Shown here: positions 47,801 to 60,700 of the stretch, in pieces
How positions within the stretch are numbered: position 1 is the stretch's first letter
How the letters are laid out: each line of letters begins with the position of its first letter
DNA from: Bolinopsis microptera
Lineage: Eukaryota > Ctenophora > Tentaculata > Lobata > Bolinopsidae
Assembly (NCBI RefSeq): GCF_026151205.1
Contig: NC_087072.1
Coordinates: forward strand, 13,182,169-13,246,168
Direction of reading: 5' to 3'
Length of the DNA: 64,000 nucleotides
Translations under genes and position numbers: made by a program
Notes under the pieces: model-generated
Database searches by the model: none
Told to the model about the DNA's origin: nothing
The model's input: only the letters and a program-made list of their open reading frames with translations

Positions 47801-48725
47801 AAGGGTAGGTTAATTCACAAAGCCAAGAATAAATAACCAGACATTAGTAGATTATGAACTTTTACTGGAAAGCACTTAGGTTGACGTCAAACATAATGTT
47901 GCATGGTCTCGAGTTTAGAATTTATCAATTTTATTATTAGCTTCTACTTTAGAAGAAGGAAATATCCGTATTCCACGGTCAACATCTGTTCTTTAGAAAT
48001 TGAAAATATATGGGCGAGATCTTCAGGGGTTGTTCTTACAGACATTTCCTTTTAGTCGAGAGAGAAATAATGAAGCGAGGTTTAACAATTTGTGACTTTA
48101 ATAATTTCTTATGTGTTTCTATAAATATAAACGCATTTTCTACAAATACATTATAAACTCTAGCTTCAAAGCCCGATGCTAATCAATTGTTAAAAAAAAT
48201 TGTCACTGTCACAAATTTGTGTCATTAATTTGTATCATAACAAATCAAAGCTGTAAAATCAGCCAAATAATGGGGTATAATTATCTTAATCAAAGAGGGT
48301 ATTAGATTTGGAGGTTCATGATAATAAATAAGTTGAAAGATGGCGTTAAAAATAAAAAATGAACTGAAACCTTGAGATTTCGAATCAGTTTTGACTGTAA
48401 AAACAGATAAATTACTAAGAAACGAAAAGTCAAAATAACAGCCACTACTTGTTGAATAAAAACGTACCCCTTACCAAACGATATCTAAAAGTTAACAATC
48501 GAATAATTTAAAATAAAAACATTCATTATTAAAATATGTGATTTTGAATGCGCAACTAAATATTATTGCGTATTTATGTATCAGTCCCCGCATTTCATTC
48601 ACTGCTCACCTATCAATTCATCATGACGTTTCCAAAGATTAACACGTTTCATGTTACATCACGAATCCTCGATCAAGTAGGGCACGGAAGTGTCACAAAC
48701 AGGCTATGTTCATGTTACGTGCCTC
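35824..48725. other. 12.9-kb gene-free region between the Kelch gene and RIF1
   Basis: No exon chain, transposase or reverse-transcriptase fragment is visible on either strand. It has a 22-base G run (43334-43355), purine tracts (46578-46658 and near 40370) and scattered CACGTG sites (for example 37220, 43052 and 43072). Weakly repetitive sequence with a period near 160 bases lies at 43260-43690. A TATA-like ATATATATATAC at about 41728 precedes a short open frame lacking an ATG. Regulatory DNA or a missed non-coding gene is possible. Confidence 0.5.
43334..43355 (+). repeat. G22 homopolymer
   Basis: Run of 22 G. Length may be inexact because such tracts are poorly sequenced. Confidence 0.9.
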
Positions 48726-51700
48726 TCAAGAGTTCTCTCTTCCACCGCGACACAAACGCTCGATTATTTTGTACCGTTCGTTATGTCTCCTTTCAGGGTC
48801 TGATATTGTACTAAGCTTATCCTCGATTCGTTGGATCTCATCCTCGAAAGAAAATGTATTTACATCTTGAGTGAGAGGATAATCTACTAGGGGTCTAGGT
48901 TGCGTCAGCGGATAATCCACCAGAGGATTAGTGACGTCACCATATATCGTGACGTCATCAGAAACAGTGACGTCACGGTCTGAAGCTCTGGTTTCCGTTT
49001 CATGTGTGATATCATCGGTAGAAGTGACTTCATCTCTACTGACTGGTGAACTTAGACCGGGCATATCCCGAATAAGACTACAGATGGAGGAGTTCTCAGA
49101 TTTAGGTTTCTGATCAGCAAAACCGTCTGCGGTATCACTGTCAGTCGAGCTAAGTTTAAAATCATCCTCAAAGTCCATACCCTCCTCTTGCGACTCAACT
49201 ATTTTTCCTTGAATCTCAAACTCAGCTTCTCTCGTAAATTCACTGATTGTTTTTGAGATGTCTTGGCTGATCGACTGTGATGACTCGGAAGTTGTCTCTG
49301 CGATTACAGAGGGACTACCATGACTGTTGTTTTTCTTCATCTCACATGATAATGAGAGCTCCTCGTCGCAAGTCAGGCCCAGACTGTTCTCGGGTGAATC
49401 TTCACAGATAACTGATGCAGTCGGGTGAGACTCATCGCTTTCCAAAGACTCTGAGGTTTGTTCCGTAGATGATGTAGCATCCCTTACCGCTGCTGTCTTG
49501 TTCACTTGGCTAGTTCTCTTATCAACAATTTCTATTTCTGGATTGGATTCTGAATCATTCCTACTGACTTCAGAACCAGCTATCTTACACTCTTCCGATG
49601 TAGAGTCAGAATTATCACTCGATACGACGACAGGTTCTAAAGCCTCAGTATCTTCTGTAGATGTAGAGTTAGTTTCAGAGCGTCCTACAGTTATCACATC
49701 CTGCTCTCTAGAGGACACAACTGCTGATAGAGAGTTTTGAATAACTGTTGCCTCACTTAGTGCATCAGTCGTAGGAAGCACCGAGTTGCTATTGAACATT
49801 GTTGCTGGTTGCACAGAATCTCGACCTGAAACCTCTGTGGTTTCAGAATCAGTGACATCAGTTTCTTCAGTGCTCTGACTTGAGGTGATCTCTATTATCT
49901 CGACTGTTTTAGTTTGCTCCGTGGGTTCAGTTTTTGAATCATCTGGGGCGTGTTTGTCGTTGGGATCTCTGTTTTCCTTATCGTCATCTTCCAATTCCGT
50001 TGCCATTGGCTCTTCTGTCTCATTACCTTTGAGTTCATCAGTCATATTCTCTTTACCCTCTTCAGCCTCATAATGGCGGGTCTCACTGTCATTATCAATC
50101 TTTGCTGGTAACTTGCTTCCAACATCTTCAACTTCTGAAACTGGTTCCAAACGTTCAGATTCAGATTTCTGGCTCATCTCACGTGCTTTAGTTTCCGAGA
50201 GGAATGACTTGACTGAGAACAGTAACATGGGTGATTGGCTGGCTTCAAACTTCTTCAGGTTTCGTCGAACTTGAATCAACTTCGGAGTGATAAAGGGGTA
50301 TTCCTCAATCTGAAAATAGTTAGTGTTAAATAAAGTTCATTAAAACAGATTTTGTTGATCTATATCGATGGTATGTTAAGTATACTAAAATAAAAGTTTA
50401 TGAATAGCACCAAGTTTCATAGTTACCTGAGATGGAGTAAGTCTGGCCAGATCTCCGATAGTCTTTATAGTAGAGGACACGATAGAGAGATTGTAGTTTC
50501 TCTGGGACAGAGTGAACCCGGTACATAGTGTTCTGATGATGTCGTGAGCTCGAACTGTGCTGTGAGCTAGACTTGGGAATACCGCACCTGAATTAGATAA
50601 AATTAGGACCAAAGATTTGGAAATCGCTTTACAATAGTGATTTAAAATGTGGCTGCAAAAACAACCCAACCGCATCAAAATAAGACTGGGAAAGTAAGCG
50701 GAACTCTAATACCAACCTTCACTGCTACCGGGTTCTGGTGTTCTGATTTTAGGTTGGGGAGGAGCTGGAGACTTCCTAAACTTGCTGTGTCGTCGTGGGG
50801 TAACCTCGTTGGGATCTCTGTGGGGCTCTGAGGATCATTGTTGTTGATGAGATGAATAAAGGAAACAAGGAAACAAGTAGTTTAGTCAAGATTTATCGGG
50901 CAAAACATTGATTTACGTCATTTCAAGATTCAATATGATAACTCTAAATGAACGTCACAACATAAACTAACCGGGCAAAGGGCCGAAGGTAACATGACGT
51001 TTAGACAAGGATGGTGATCCTGAACCAGGCTCTAGTTTCCTTTTCAGAATACTGCTTGGAGTTTTAGGAGTAGTTGGAGTGATGGGCTCTCCGACAGCCC
51101 CCAGTTGGAGACTTTTTGGCGGAGTTTTCACCTCGACCTCCAAGTTTTGAGCAACAGACATCTGTACAGCGACCAGGTCCTGTATTTCATCAGGTAGGTT
51201 GCTCGGAATACTTGGTTTCCTCTTTAGAGATCGAGAAGTACGACTTATCTCCAACTTAGCGGCATTTTCCTCAGCGGTCTGAGAGTCTTGTATAACAACA
51301 TGGTCAGTTTCGTTTGAAGAATCTTCCTGCGAGGAGGGGATCTGAGAGTTGGCACAAAAGATTACAGATGTGTCTGTCTCCGGAAACTCCTCAAGCTCTT
51401 TGTAAGGAGAAGCTAGCTTTAATACGTCTGCAGGGATATCATCATCCTCGAGTAGGGTGTTATGGTCAGGCGAGTCAGTGTCTGCAACTAGTGCCTCGAT
51501 TGGATCAGGTAAAGTATCTTCCACTGGTTCCATTAAAGTAGCCTCTACTAGGTCGTCTAGAGTATCTCCGACTGGATCCTGTAAAGTATCCCTCACTAGT
51601 ACACTACCAGTTAGGTCTTCTTGGGTATCGAGACCAGGATCAGGGGTCTGATGTATCGTACTGAACTCTAACTTTGCCACTGGTTTACCAAAGGTCTCTA

Positions 51701-54700
51701 CCGATCCAACAGATGTAGGCGATTCATTGTACCCTGGAGATTGTAGGCTAGCATGTTTCTGAGGTGTGCTTAATTCCTGGATTTTGCTATCAGGAGACAA
51801 GAGATTGTTCTTGTCAGAGGATGATATGTCCAGAGAAAGGATCTGAGACAAAGTTTCTTTTTTACCTTCAGCATCCCCAACAGAAGTCTTCGTTTCGGAG
51901 TCCTTTTTAAATTTCTCCTTTGACTGTTTATTGATAGGACTTTCCCCGCTATTTTCCTTAGATTCTTGTGCTGGCGGTTGCAATGAATCAGGAACAAGAA
52001 CTTGGGAGCGAAGCTCGATAATTTCACTGTCCTGTGACAATGACTCTGTAAAAGAATCTTCTTTCTCCTTACCCATGTTTTCTGCTGTTCGAGATTTTGT
52101 TGTTAACCGCGAACTTTTGCGTCTAGGAGCAGCCCAGTTTTTAGGTTTAGACTGTTTTCTGGATCTTCTTTGTGAAGATGAGTCAGAGGGAACAGATTCA
52201 GTTTCTTGAGGAGATATCTCCTGGGAAGGAGTAGGAAGTGGGAGCAGTTGTAAACTAGGAGAATCATCTTCCTCTGTAAGCTGAAAGTTGGGGGCGAGCG
52301 ATTGTGTTAACGACTCCGAATCATTCTGTGCGCTGTGAGGCGCATTTTGTGAAACCTCTTTTCCTGCTACTTGATTAACGGAATATTTAGATTCTACGCT
52401 ATCATCATTTTCAGCAGTAGAAGATTCACTTTGCACTTTGCTATCTGAAAGTTTAGACTGTTCCAGACTCGCTTCAGGAAGGAATGTATCGTCCGAATCC
52501 TTGAATTTGTCTTTCTTATATGGTTTCGGACTTTTGGACATATAAGAAGTTATGAGGTTCTTTGTTTCGGAGGGCGTGGCAGTAAGACGTAAGCTCTTTC
52601 TCGAATTTATCGGTGAAAGAGTCGGCGTTTTTTTGAAGGGTCTGCCCCTTTTCTTTTTGGGCTGAGATGAGGTGGGTGTTGGTCGTTGAGGCTCTGCTTC
52701 TGCTGATGCCGGTTGACTATCTGGCATATTAATTTGGCTATCTGGAATACTAGTTTGGCTATCTGGAATGCTTGTTTGGCTATCTGGAATACTAGTTTGG
52801 CTATCTGGAATGCTAGTTTGGCTATCTGGAATGCTAGTTTGAATATCTGGAATACTAGTTTGGCTATCTGGAATGTTAGTTTGGCTATCTGGAACACTAG
52901 TTTGACTATCTGGAATGCTAGTTTGGCTATCTGGAACACTAGTTTGCGCTTCTGGCAAACTAGTTTGACTATTAGAAATATTTTTCACTGTAGTATCACT
53001 GGAGCTGTCCTGACTTATCTGATAATCTGATCTGATGCTCTCCAGCACCAAAATATTTGATGTCAATTCTTTTAAATCCTCCACTGCGGACTTTTGAACT
53101 TCATTAAGTTGGTTTAGAGCGTCAGTAAGTAACGGAGCAGTTTCAATGACAGGCGTATCGGGGATCATAATAGTATCCTGTCTCCTGATTGTGTTATCAG
53201 ATGTTTGTTTAGCATCAAAACTTACTTCACCGACAAACACGACTGAGTTTTCTGAGCTCTCTGTACTGTTATGTTCCGATTGTGAGTCAGGAATAGTTAT
53301 GAAAGCTTTACTTTCATTCGCAGAACTGAGATCTTTAACGGTGTTGGTCACCTTTTTCCGCGGAGATTCAAGAGGAGCGACACCCGGCGTATTTTTTCGA
53401 GGTCGTCCACGCTTCTTTTTGCCTACTTCAAGAATTGGTGTTTTTGCTGCTATTTTAGAATTTTGAGATGATTGGACATTCTTCTTGACCACCGCTTCTT
53501 CGTCAATTTCATCTTTGGAATTGGTATTGAGAATCGAAGCAGGATAGTCGGTATTGATAAAGGATTCATCTCTTAGTTTTGCAGAAGACTTTCTTGGTCG
53601 CACACTCTTCCGCAACATAGCAAATTCTTCCGATTCCTTTATGGGGGTCATAAGTTTCGAGGGATCAGTTAAGGCATTAATCATGTCATCACTTGATTTC
53701 ACACGCTTGAACTTCGAGGGAGAATCCTTGATTCCGAGATCCTCAGACTTTGTTCTCTTGGTGAGACGTCTTGTTGACCGTCTATCAGGTTCTGCTTTTT
53801 TAGCTTTGGTTTGTTTGTTAGCTGATTCTCTAGCAGTTGAACAGTCAGTGAACGAAATATCATTCGAGAATTGTTGGATATCAGGAGCTGTCTGGTTTAT
53901 TTCAACAGTTTCTAGGCTATCTGGTGAGACCGAGTCGGGTATGATAGTTTCTCCAGTTGCTGTCGTTTTCTCAGACATAACATTTTGAGAGTCCTCAACA
54001 AATACAAGAGGAGCAATTGGACTCTCAGCTGGAGTCTCTGAAACAGTCTCAATAAGCGACTCTGGTGGGACCAGAGGCGTGGTTTTGACATAAGTTTCTG
54101 AAATGTCAGCACTGATTTCAGAGGATGATTTGGAATGAAGAGGAGTAATGTCTGAATGAAGAGGAGTAGTGTCTGATGTGGTATTAGTATCACAGGGTGT
54201 GGAGCTTTGTGATCCAGTATCATCAGACTTGTCAGTATCACTGTTAGAAACAATTGTCAGAGTGTTTGGTTTCACCATCTTCGGCACCACGTAACTAATC
54301 ATCGACTTTAAAACATTAGATATCATGCCGCCTTTTTTGTTAGAGTCTTCTGGTGAGAATGACTCGTTTCCGGGTAGTTCTACGGGGAGTTGAGAAGCTT
54401 GCAGTTCGATGCCACTATCCGGCATTACCCCTTCAGAAGGTGGTGGGGTGATGGCAAGTTCAGAGGGCTCGATTGGAGCAGAGTCTGGTTCTTCAGGGGG
54501 ATCACAGTACAAATCTTCATCGGAGTCCTGAAATATTCAGGGTATGAACATTTTAAAAATTATATTCTTTGCTATTTCAGGTTCTGCAATTCAACCTCAG
54601 ATAAAAGGTTTGCGTTTTGAACATTGAACTTAAATACTATTTTAGTGGTCTTCATGGGCTCATTAATGGCAGATCTATAGTTGACTAGTAATTCTACTTA

Positions 54701-57700
54701 CACTTGGAGCATTCTCCTGGTCAGATTGCGAGGTGAGGATATCAGGGCTCGATAACGGAAGTGTAGCTAGAGTTTTAGCAGCGACTGACTGGTTAGCTTC
54801 CGTCGAGGTTCCAGCGCTGGGCTGTGGTGACAGGAAAAGCATCTTTCTCAAGCTGAACCCAGGAGTGACAGGTTTAGGTGGGGACACTTCAACAACTTTC
54901 TCTGGAGTTACCGGTGCGCTCGGAAGAGCTTGGGATTGACTGTTTATGTCGAACATGAACGGTTCTTGAGAATTTACGTCTAAACTGTTGTACATGACAG
55001 GAACATTGCGATCCAACCTGAAAAAATAACGTGATATTAAAATTATTGATCGGTTTATTGATGCAAGAGTTAGTTTGAAGCGCAGACAAATAGTGTCATG
55101 ATAGATGAAAGTTATAATCTTTTTTTCACAAACCTTTGCTCGATTTTCTTTTCTTTCTGATGTTTGGTGAAGATCTTCTGCTTTTTTGGAGAGCTGGAAA
55201 TGTAAATACACTCCTGCGAATCTTCAATAACTTCTCGTTTGTGAACAGATCGGGTCTGAAAGGGAAAACTCAGTGATTTATATCTGAAAGCAGCTAAATG
55301 AACCATTTTGTTCATATTATCTATTGGATATATTCCTGATTCCTCTCACACAAAGGCGAATGATCCATGGCCAATATAGTTTATCACTCAACAGCGAGCT
55401 GGATCAACAATGGTAGACGAAACACCTATAGTGTGTGTGTGTTTAGGATGGTCAGATGGCAAGTCTAGACATGTCTTAGCTTGATGACATATTACCATTC
55501 TATCAAAGCAGTACATTTGACATTACCGCATGAACAAATTTACAGGCGACGCGCGCGCCGGCCGAAGAGAAAATTTAGCGCGAAAGTTTCCTTACATCTT
55601 TAATTTGTTTCAGCGCGCTACGCAAAAGAGAATGAAATCGAGCCAAGAAATTTTAAGGGCACTCTCTGAACACAAACACATGATTTTTGTTTTCTTACCC
55701 TTGGAGCAGAAGCTACACGTGCTTTTGTGACCGGCTTCTTTGAGGACTTGGCAGCAATTTCCACATTCCTTGTAGTCGGTTTAACATAAAGATTCAAGAA
55801 GCTACCTTTTACAGGCAACTCTGCTGACTTAGCTGCGAAATCTAACATTTCAGTGCTTTGGCTCTGATCCATAACAGACATGTTAGCGGTGTTCGGTACT
55901 ATCAGCGCACTTCGTTTCGCTTCTTGCTGTATAACAGCTCTGGAAATATCATGCGTGAGTATAAATTTTAAAAATATATTATATTTTAGAAACAAGAGAA
56001 AAGTCACAATTGGACCAAGATCTCATGATGTAAAATGTATTTATATTGAAAAGTTAAATTAAAATCTCAATGTTTCTAAAAACCTCAGTTTTTCGGAGTA
56101 ACAACCAGTATGTTTGATTCCGAAGCTGCTGTTCCAAAATTTAGCAGTTGTAACACGTATTAATCGTTTACTGTGCTTCAGCCCATATATAAGGTAATCT
56201 TCCAGGCAGTCTAATTCAGGAGCGTTGTAAAATGTTAAGTGCTTCTGAACACTGAAATATAATGTTTTTATTGAGAGTAAATCAAATGTAAGTTTACAAT
56301 TTGTCCTACACTTAAATCTACAGAAGATACCCAGTTACTTGGATATAAGTTGATTCAATACTAAAATATTCAAATAGAACTTCCCTCAGAAAACACCCTC
56401 TTACCTGCTAAGCAGAGTTGTATAAGAAGTTTGTATGGTGTTCTGTACGGAACCAGCATACTGTTTATCTTGAGATATCAGTCCAATGTAACTATCTCTC
56501 ATCTCAAGCAGTGTCGGGATTGTTCTACCAGGAGTTAGTAGGTTCCAGGAGGCGGTGCACAGCTCTATACACAGTGTCAGGGTAGGTGGGGACACTTCTG
56601 GGGAGAAAAGTTATCAGTATTCAGTAAGATAAGATGAGGTTGAATAGAAGGAGGTCGAATAGTTAAATTAAAAGAAATTGTACACATTGCTCCACATGGT
56701 GACAGAACGATCTACTGATTATGTAACAGTGTTAAGAGGTATAATGGCAAACTTACCGCTATTAATAGTGTCATTGTACACGAGGTTCAGTACATTTGTA
56801 ACTAGTTTAAATACCGGCGAGGAATTGGATTGTAGAAGTGCCATTTGAGGCACTGGGCTTTCTTCAACTAACACCTGAACGTAAACACATTACACAGGTA
56901 TTACGGGGAGTATCAAATATAAAAGAGTGTCTCTACATACAAGACGTTTTCTGGGAAATGAAATTTTAAATTGCAACGTATTAACTGGTGGTAATCAGTT
57001 AAAAATATGAGAAAGCTGACCTTTGAGCAGTAGATGAGAGGGAAGAGTAAGATATGATCGAGATACGTATCCAGGATAAGAGATATGAGCTGTTCAGTGA
57101 CGCTGACCGAGCAGTACTGAGCAGTGTGCTCTATGTATAGGGAAACTAGTCTCTCCCACTTCGTGCATACTGACTGGATACTTGTCTGAGGGGGAGAGGA
57201 GGGTTAGAGAGCGAATAACACCTCTCATTTCATATTTAAACCTCCCATCTCCCTATAATATCTTGTCCAATTTAAATCGACGGATTCTATCCATATTCCG
57301 GGATCCAGAATTTAACAAAGGAATTCTGTCGTAATATTATGTAATATAACATGCAGTCGCCATCTTACTAGGGATCTTGTTTAAGTATAGCAAATCGCAT
57401 GGTGTTAAAATCAGGTGGATTCATAACACTTATCACTAATTGAGAAAATACTTACTAAATTCTTATCAGCTTTTACAACTTTACAATCGACCTTATCAGT
57501 AAATTTAGCTTATCAAACGCATTTTAAGATCAGTTTTTATTTCCATTGTTGCATTTTCATTTGTGAGTCAGTCTTTTTAACCCCCCATAAATTTAGTACA
57601 ACTTTCTTTCAGAATCAAAGTTTAAGTATACTCCGAAATTGACATTCTGAGTAGTTATTTTAAAATTATTATGTTCAGATTAAAGAATTGTATGTAACGG

Positions 57701-60700
57701 TAAACCACTGGGAAAGTGGAAGCAGAGACGGTGAAAGAAGATCTGGACGAGTGGGAAGTACCAGATAAGATCATCGCTTGTGGTTTTGATACTTCATCTT
57801 CCAACACAAGAATACGCAACGGTAGCTGCGTCCTTCTCCAACAACTTCTCTCCCTCTCTTTTCCGTCAACAATTTGGCTAGCCTGCCGTCACCACATCAT
57901 GGAGCTTGTTTCCAGCTATTCATCATTCGGGACACCAAAGCTCCTGATGTGACCCTGTTCAAGTCGCTGAAAAAGAAATGGGACTCCCACGACCTAAACA
58001 GACATGCCTGGTATCTAACGGAAGACCTAATACCTTTGGCTTTATTCGACGAGTCCATCCCTTTGGAGATAAAGAACAGGCTCGCTACCAAAATCAGCAG
58101 TTGAAGCCCTGTATTTCGACGGAAAGATAAAAGAACCCTCATCAAAGACTCAGACGGAGTTGTCCAGCGCCAAGAGGAAGAACACACTACTTTGGTGGAT
58201 CAGCCGTCCGGTCGATATCTTGGTTTCCCCTTCTTCTTATAATCCCAACATCAGAGTGACTATCCCACGACAACCTCCCACAAAGAAGACCACGTATCAG
58301 AAGATTGAAGTTACTATCCCTCGACGAGCACTTCCACCGAAGAAACCATCTCCTCTATTCTCGCACCAGACCCTCAACACTTGGCCCCTGATGATCTGGA
58401 GTTCTCCCCCTCACCCGAGATACTTACGGGATGCACCCCTACACATTTGGTCAACCCCGGCTGGAGTTAAGATCAGAGAATCGATTAAGGAGGCACGAGG
58501 AGAATTCCTGACATCCCTTTACACGGCGGTAACAAGTGCTGAAACGATCCTGACAGAGAATATAGACCAGTGGATACTCTCTCTCCGGACCTTTACTCGT
58601 CAGAACCGAAGTGTAACCATCAGATATCGGAGAGCAGCAGATCTTATGATTAAGCATAGATCTACAAATTTAAGTTCAGATTAGCTCTGAAAGTATTTGG
58701 TAAATCTCCCTCCATGGAGACATTGGTAGCTGTCCGCACAGCTTTGAAAGAACTGTATGTTCTGAAGAACATTTGCGATGTGTAAATTTAAGTAGGAACT
58801 GTTTTGGATTTATGTGTTGAAGTTATTATTTTAGTTATCCTTTGATTTAAAGTTCAATTTAAATGTCTGGGAATATGGGATCGGATAACATTATCATGTA
58901 TTTACCTAGGCGCTAGCTTTAATTAGGTGCACTCTATGATACGACCAACCTTGTAATTATGTAATCACCAAATTACGCTCTACCTGGAGCATGGTGCCTG
59001 GGGCTATTGAGATATGAGCCGAAACACAAGGAAAGATCACGTATTTTTGGATAAGTTGCAGCATGACCTAATCACATCTTTACGCTATTTCAAGTGTACT
59101 ATTAACTATAGTACACCATCTTAGTATATATCAAACACACACATTGAAGTCTATTAACTATAGACTGGGCTATTAACTATAGCCTGTACTATTAACTATA
59201 GTAATTAGTACACCATCTTGCTAAGCTCCAGGGTTGATTTTTTATCACATGATCGTATTTTTATTCATAATTGTGATCAAGACTAATGAATTGTACCAGA
59301 TTTGATTTATTTCACATCAATAAATTTGTGGTCTACCTTGTTTAAGTGTTATCTATCTAATTTTGAAAAGAATTCTACTATTTAGAGCCAGGAACAGGAT
59401 GAAAAATGATGAAAAATTCGGCAATACACACTTTTTCTTGATTAATTATTGAAGGAAAATGTCTGAAAAGTGCCTGGAAGCCGTCAAAATGCAACTTTCA
59501 AGAATATCTGAGATAAAAATTAGGTCAGAATATGGGTGTACCAAAATCTGAAAATTTATCTAGTCACTCTGTAACGAAATTTCGACTTTTAATTACTCAA
59601 AAACGGATTGATTTCTCACTATTTTCTTTGGCAGATGTGCAAATCCTAGGTTTGAAAAGCCTTAGAAACATAATTTAACCAATAATGAACCTGTTTTCTT
59701 GGACATTTTTCGGAAAAAATGGGTAAAATTGTCACACCGTAACATTCTATAGTTTTGAAATATGCCCAGATGGAAGATGAACAATTGGGCGCATGTACCA
59801 GTGACCACTCTTAGTACAGCTCCGAAAAAGCTTCTTCAAAACATCAGTTGCAACTGTTTAAAGTCAGGTTGTGGAAATGCTTGTTCAAGCAGAAAAGCAG
59901 GAATATATTGTGGATCAACCTGCCTCAAATGTCAGGACAATTGCACCAATGTGCCAGCTGAGGACTCATAAGTAAGACTTTTTATCTAGTATATAATATG
60001 GTTATATATAATATAAAGTACTGATTCGATTTCCCGATTAATTTAATGAAAAGTTGTTAATTATTCGTGTTATGTAATTTTAAAATATTTTGATCAAAAA
60101 TAATTTTTATAATTTTTGAATATTTGTTAAATAATTGATTAACTAATCAATTAATTATCTAATCCAAAGGTTGTCACATAAAAATTTGTTCTCTTTTATG
60201 TTTTGAACACATTGGTTCAATCTAGAACCTTCTACGACATTCAGAAGTCGTTTTATTAGCGGAGATTCAATGTGGTAAAAAGTGGTTATTATTTACAAAT
60301 TTCGTTAAGTCCAAAATATTGAAAGTGAAAATTTTCAAAAGTTTTATAAAAATTAGTTCATTATATACGTGTCATGTAATTGTGAACATTTTGCATCAAA
60401 ATATTTTTTTGAAATATTTGAAATTTACTAATTATTTAATTAATTAATGAAATAATTTATTTTTGAAAAAGTTGTTCTTCTTTGTTTTCTAAACACACTG
60501 CTTTAAATTAGAATCTTCTAGGATATTCAGAACGTGACTTATTTGCGGAAAACCAAAGTGGTAAAAAGGTGGTAAAAAAGTGGTAATTGTGGATTTTCCT
60601 AAAGTCAGAAATTTTGGGAACTCTCTGGAATAATTCCTGTGACCTGTCCCGACCATTTCCCGTTAAAATCGCTTTGTTGCGAATTTTTTCCGACAAAGGA

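Noticed and set aside
52607..53030. Repetitive frames of 105-110 codons on both strands
   Set aside because: Alternative-frame readings of the RIF1 heptad repeat.
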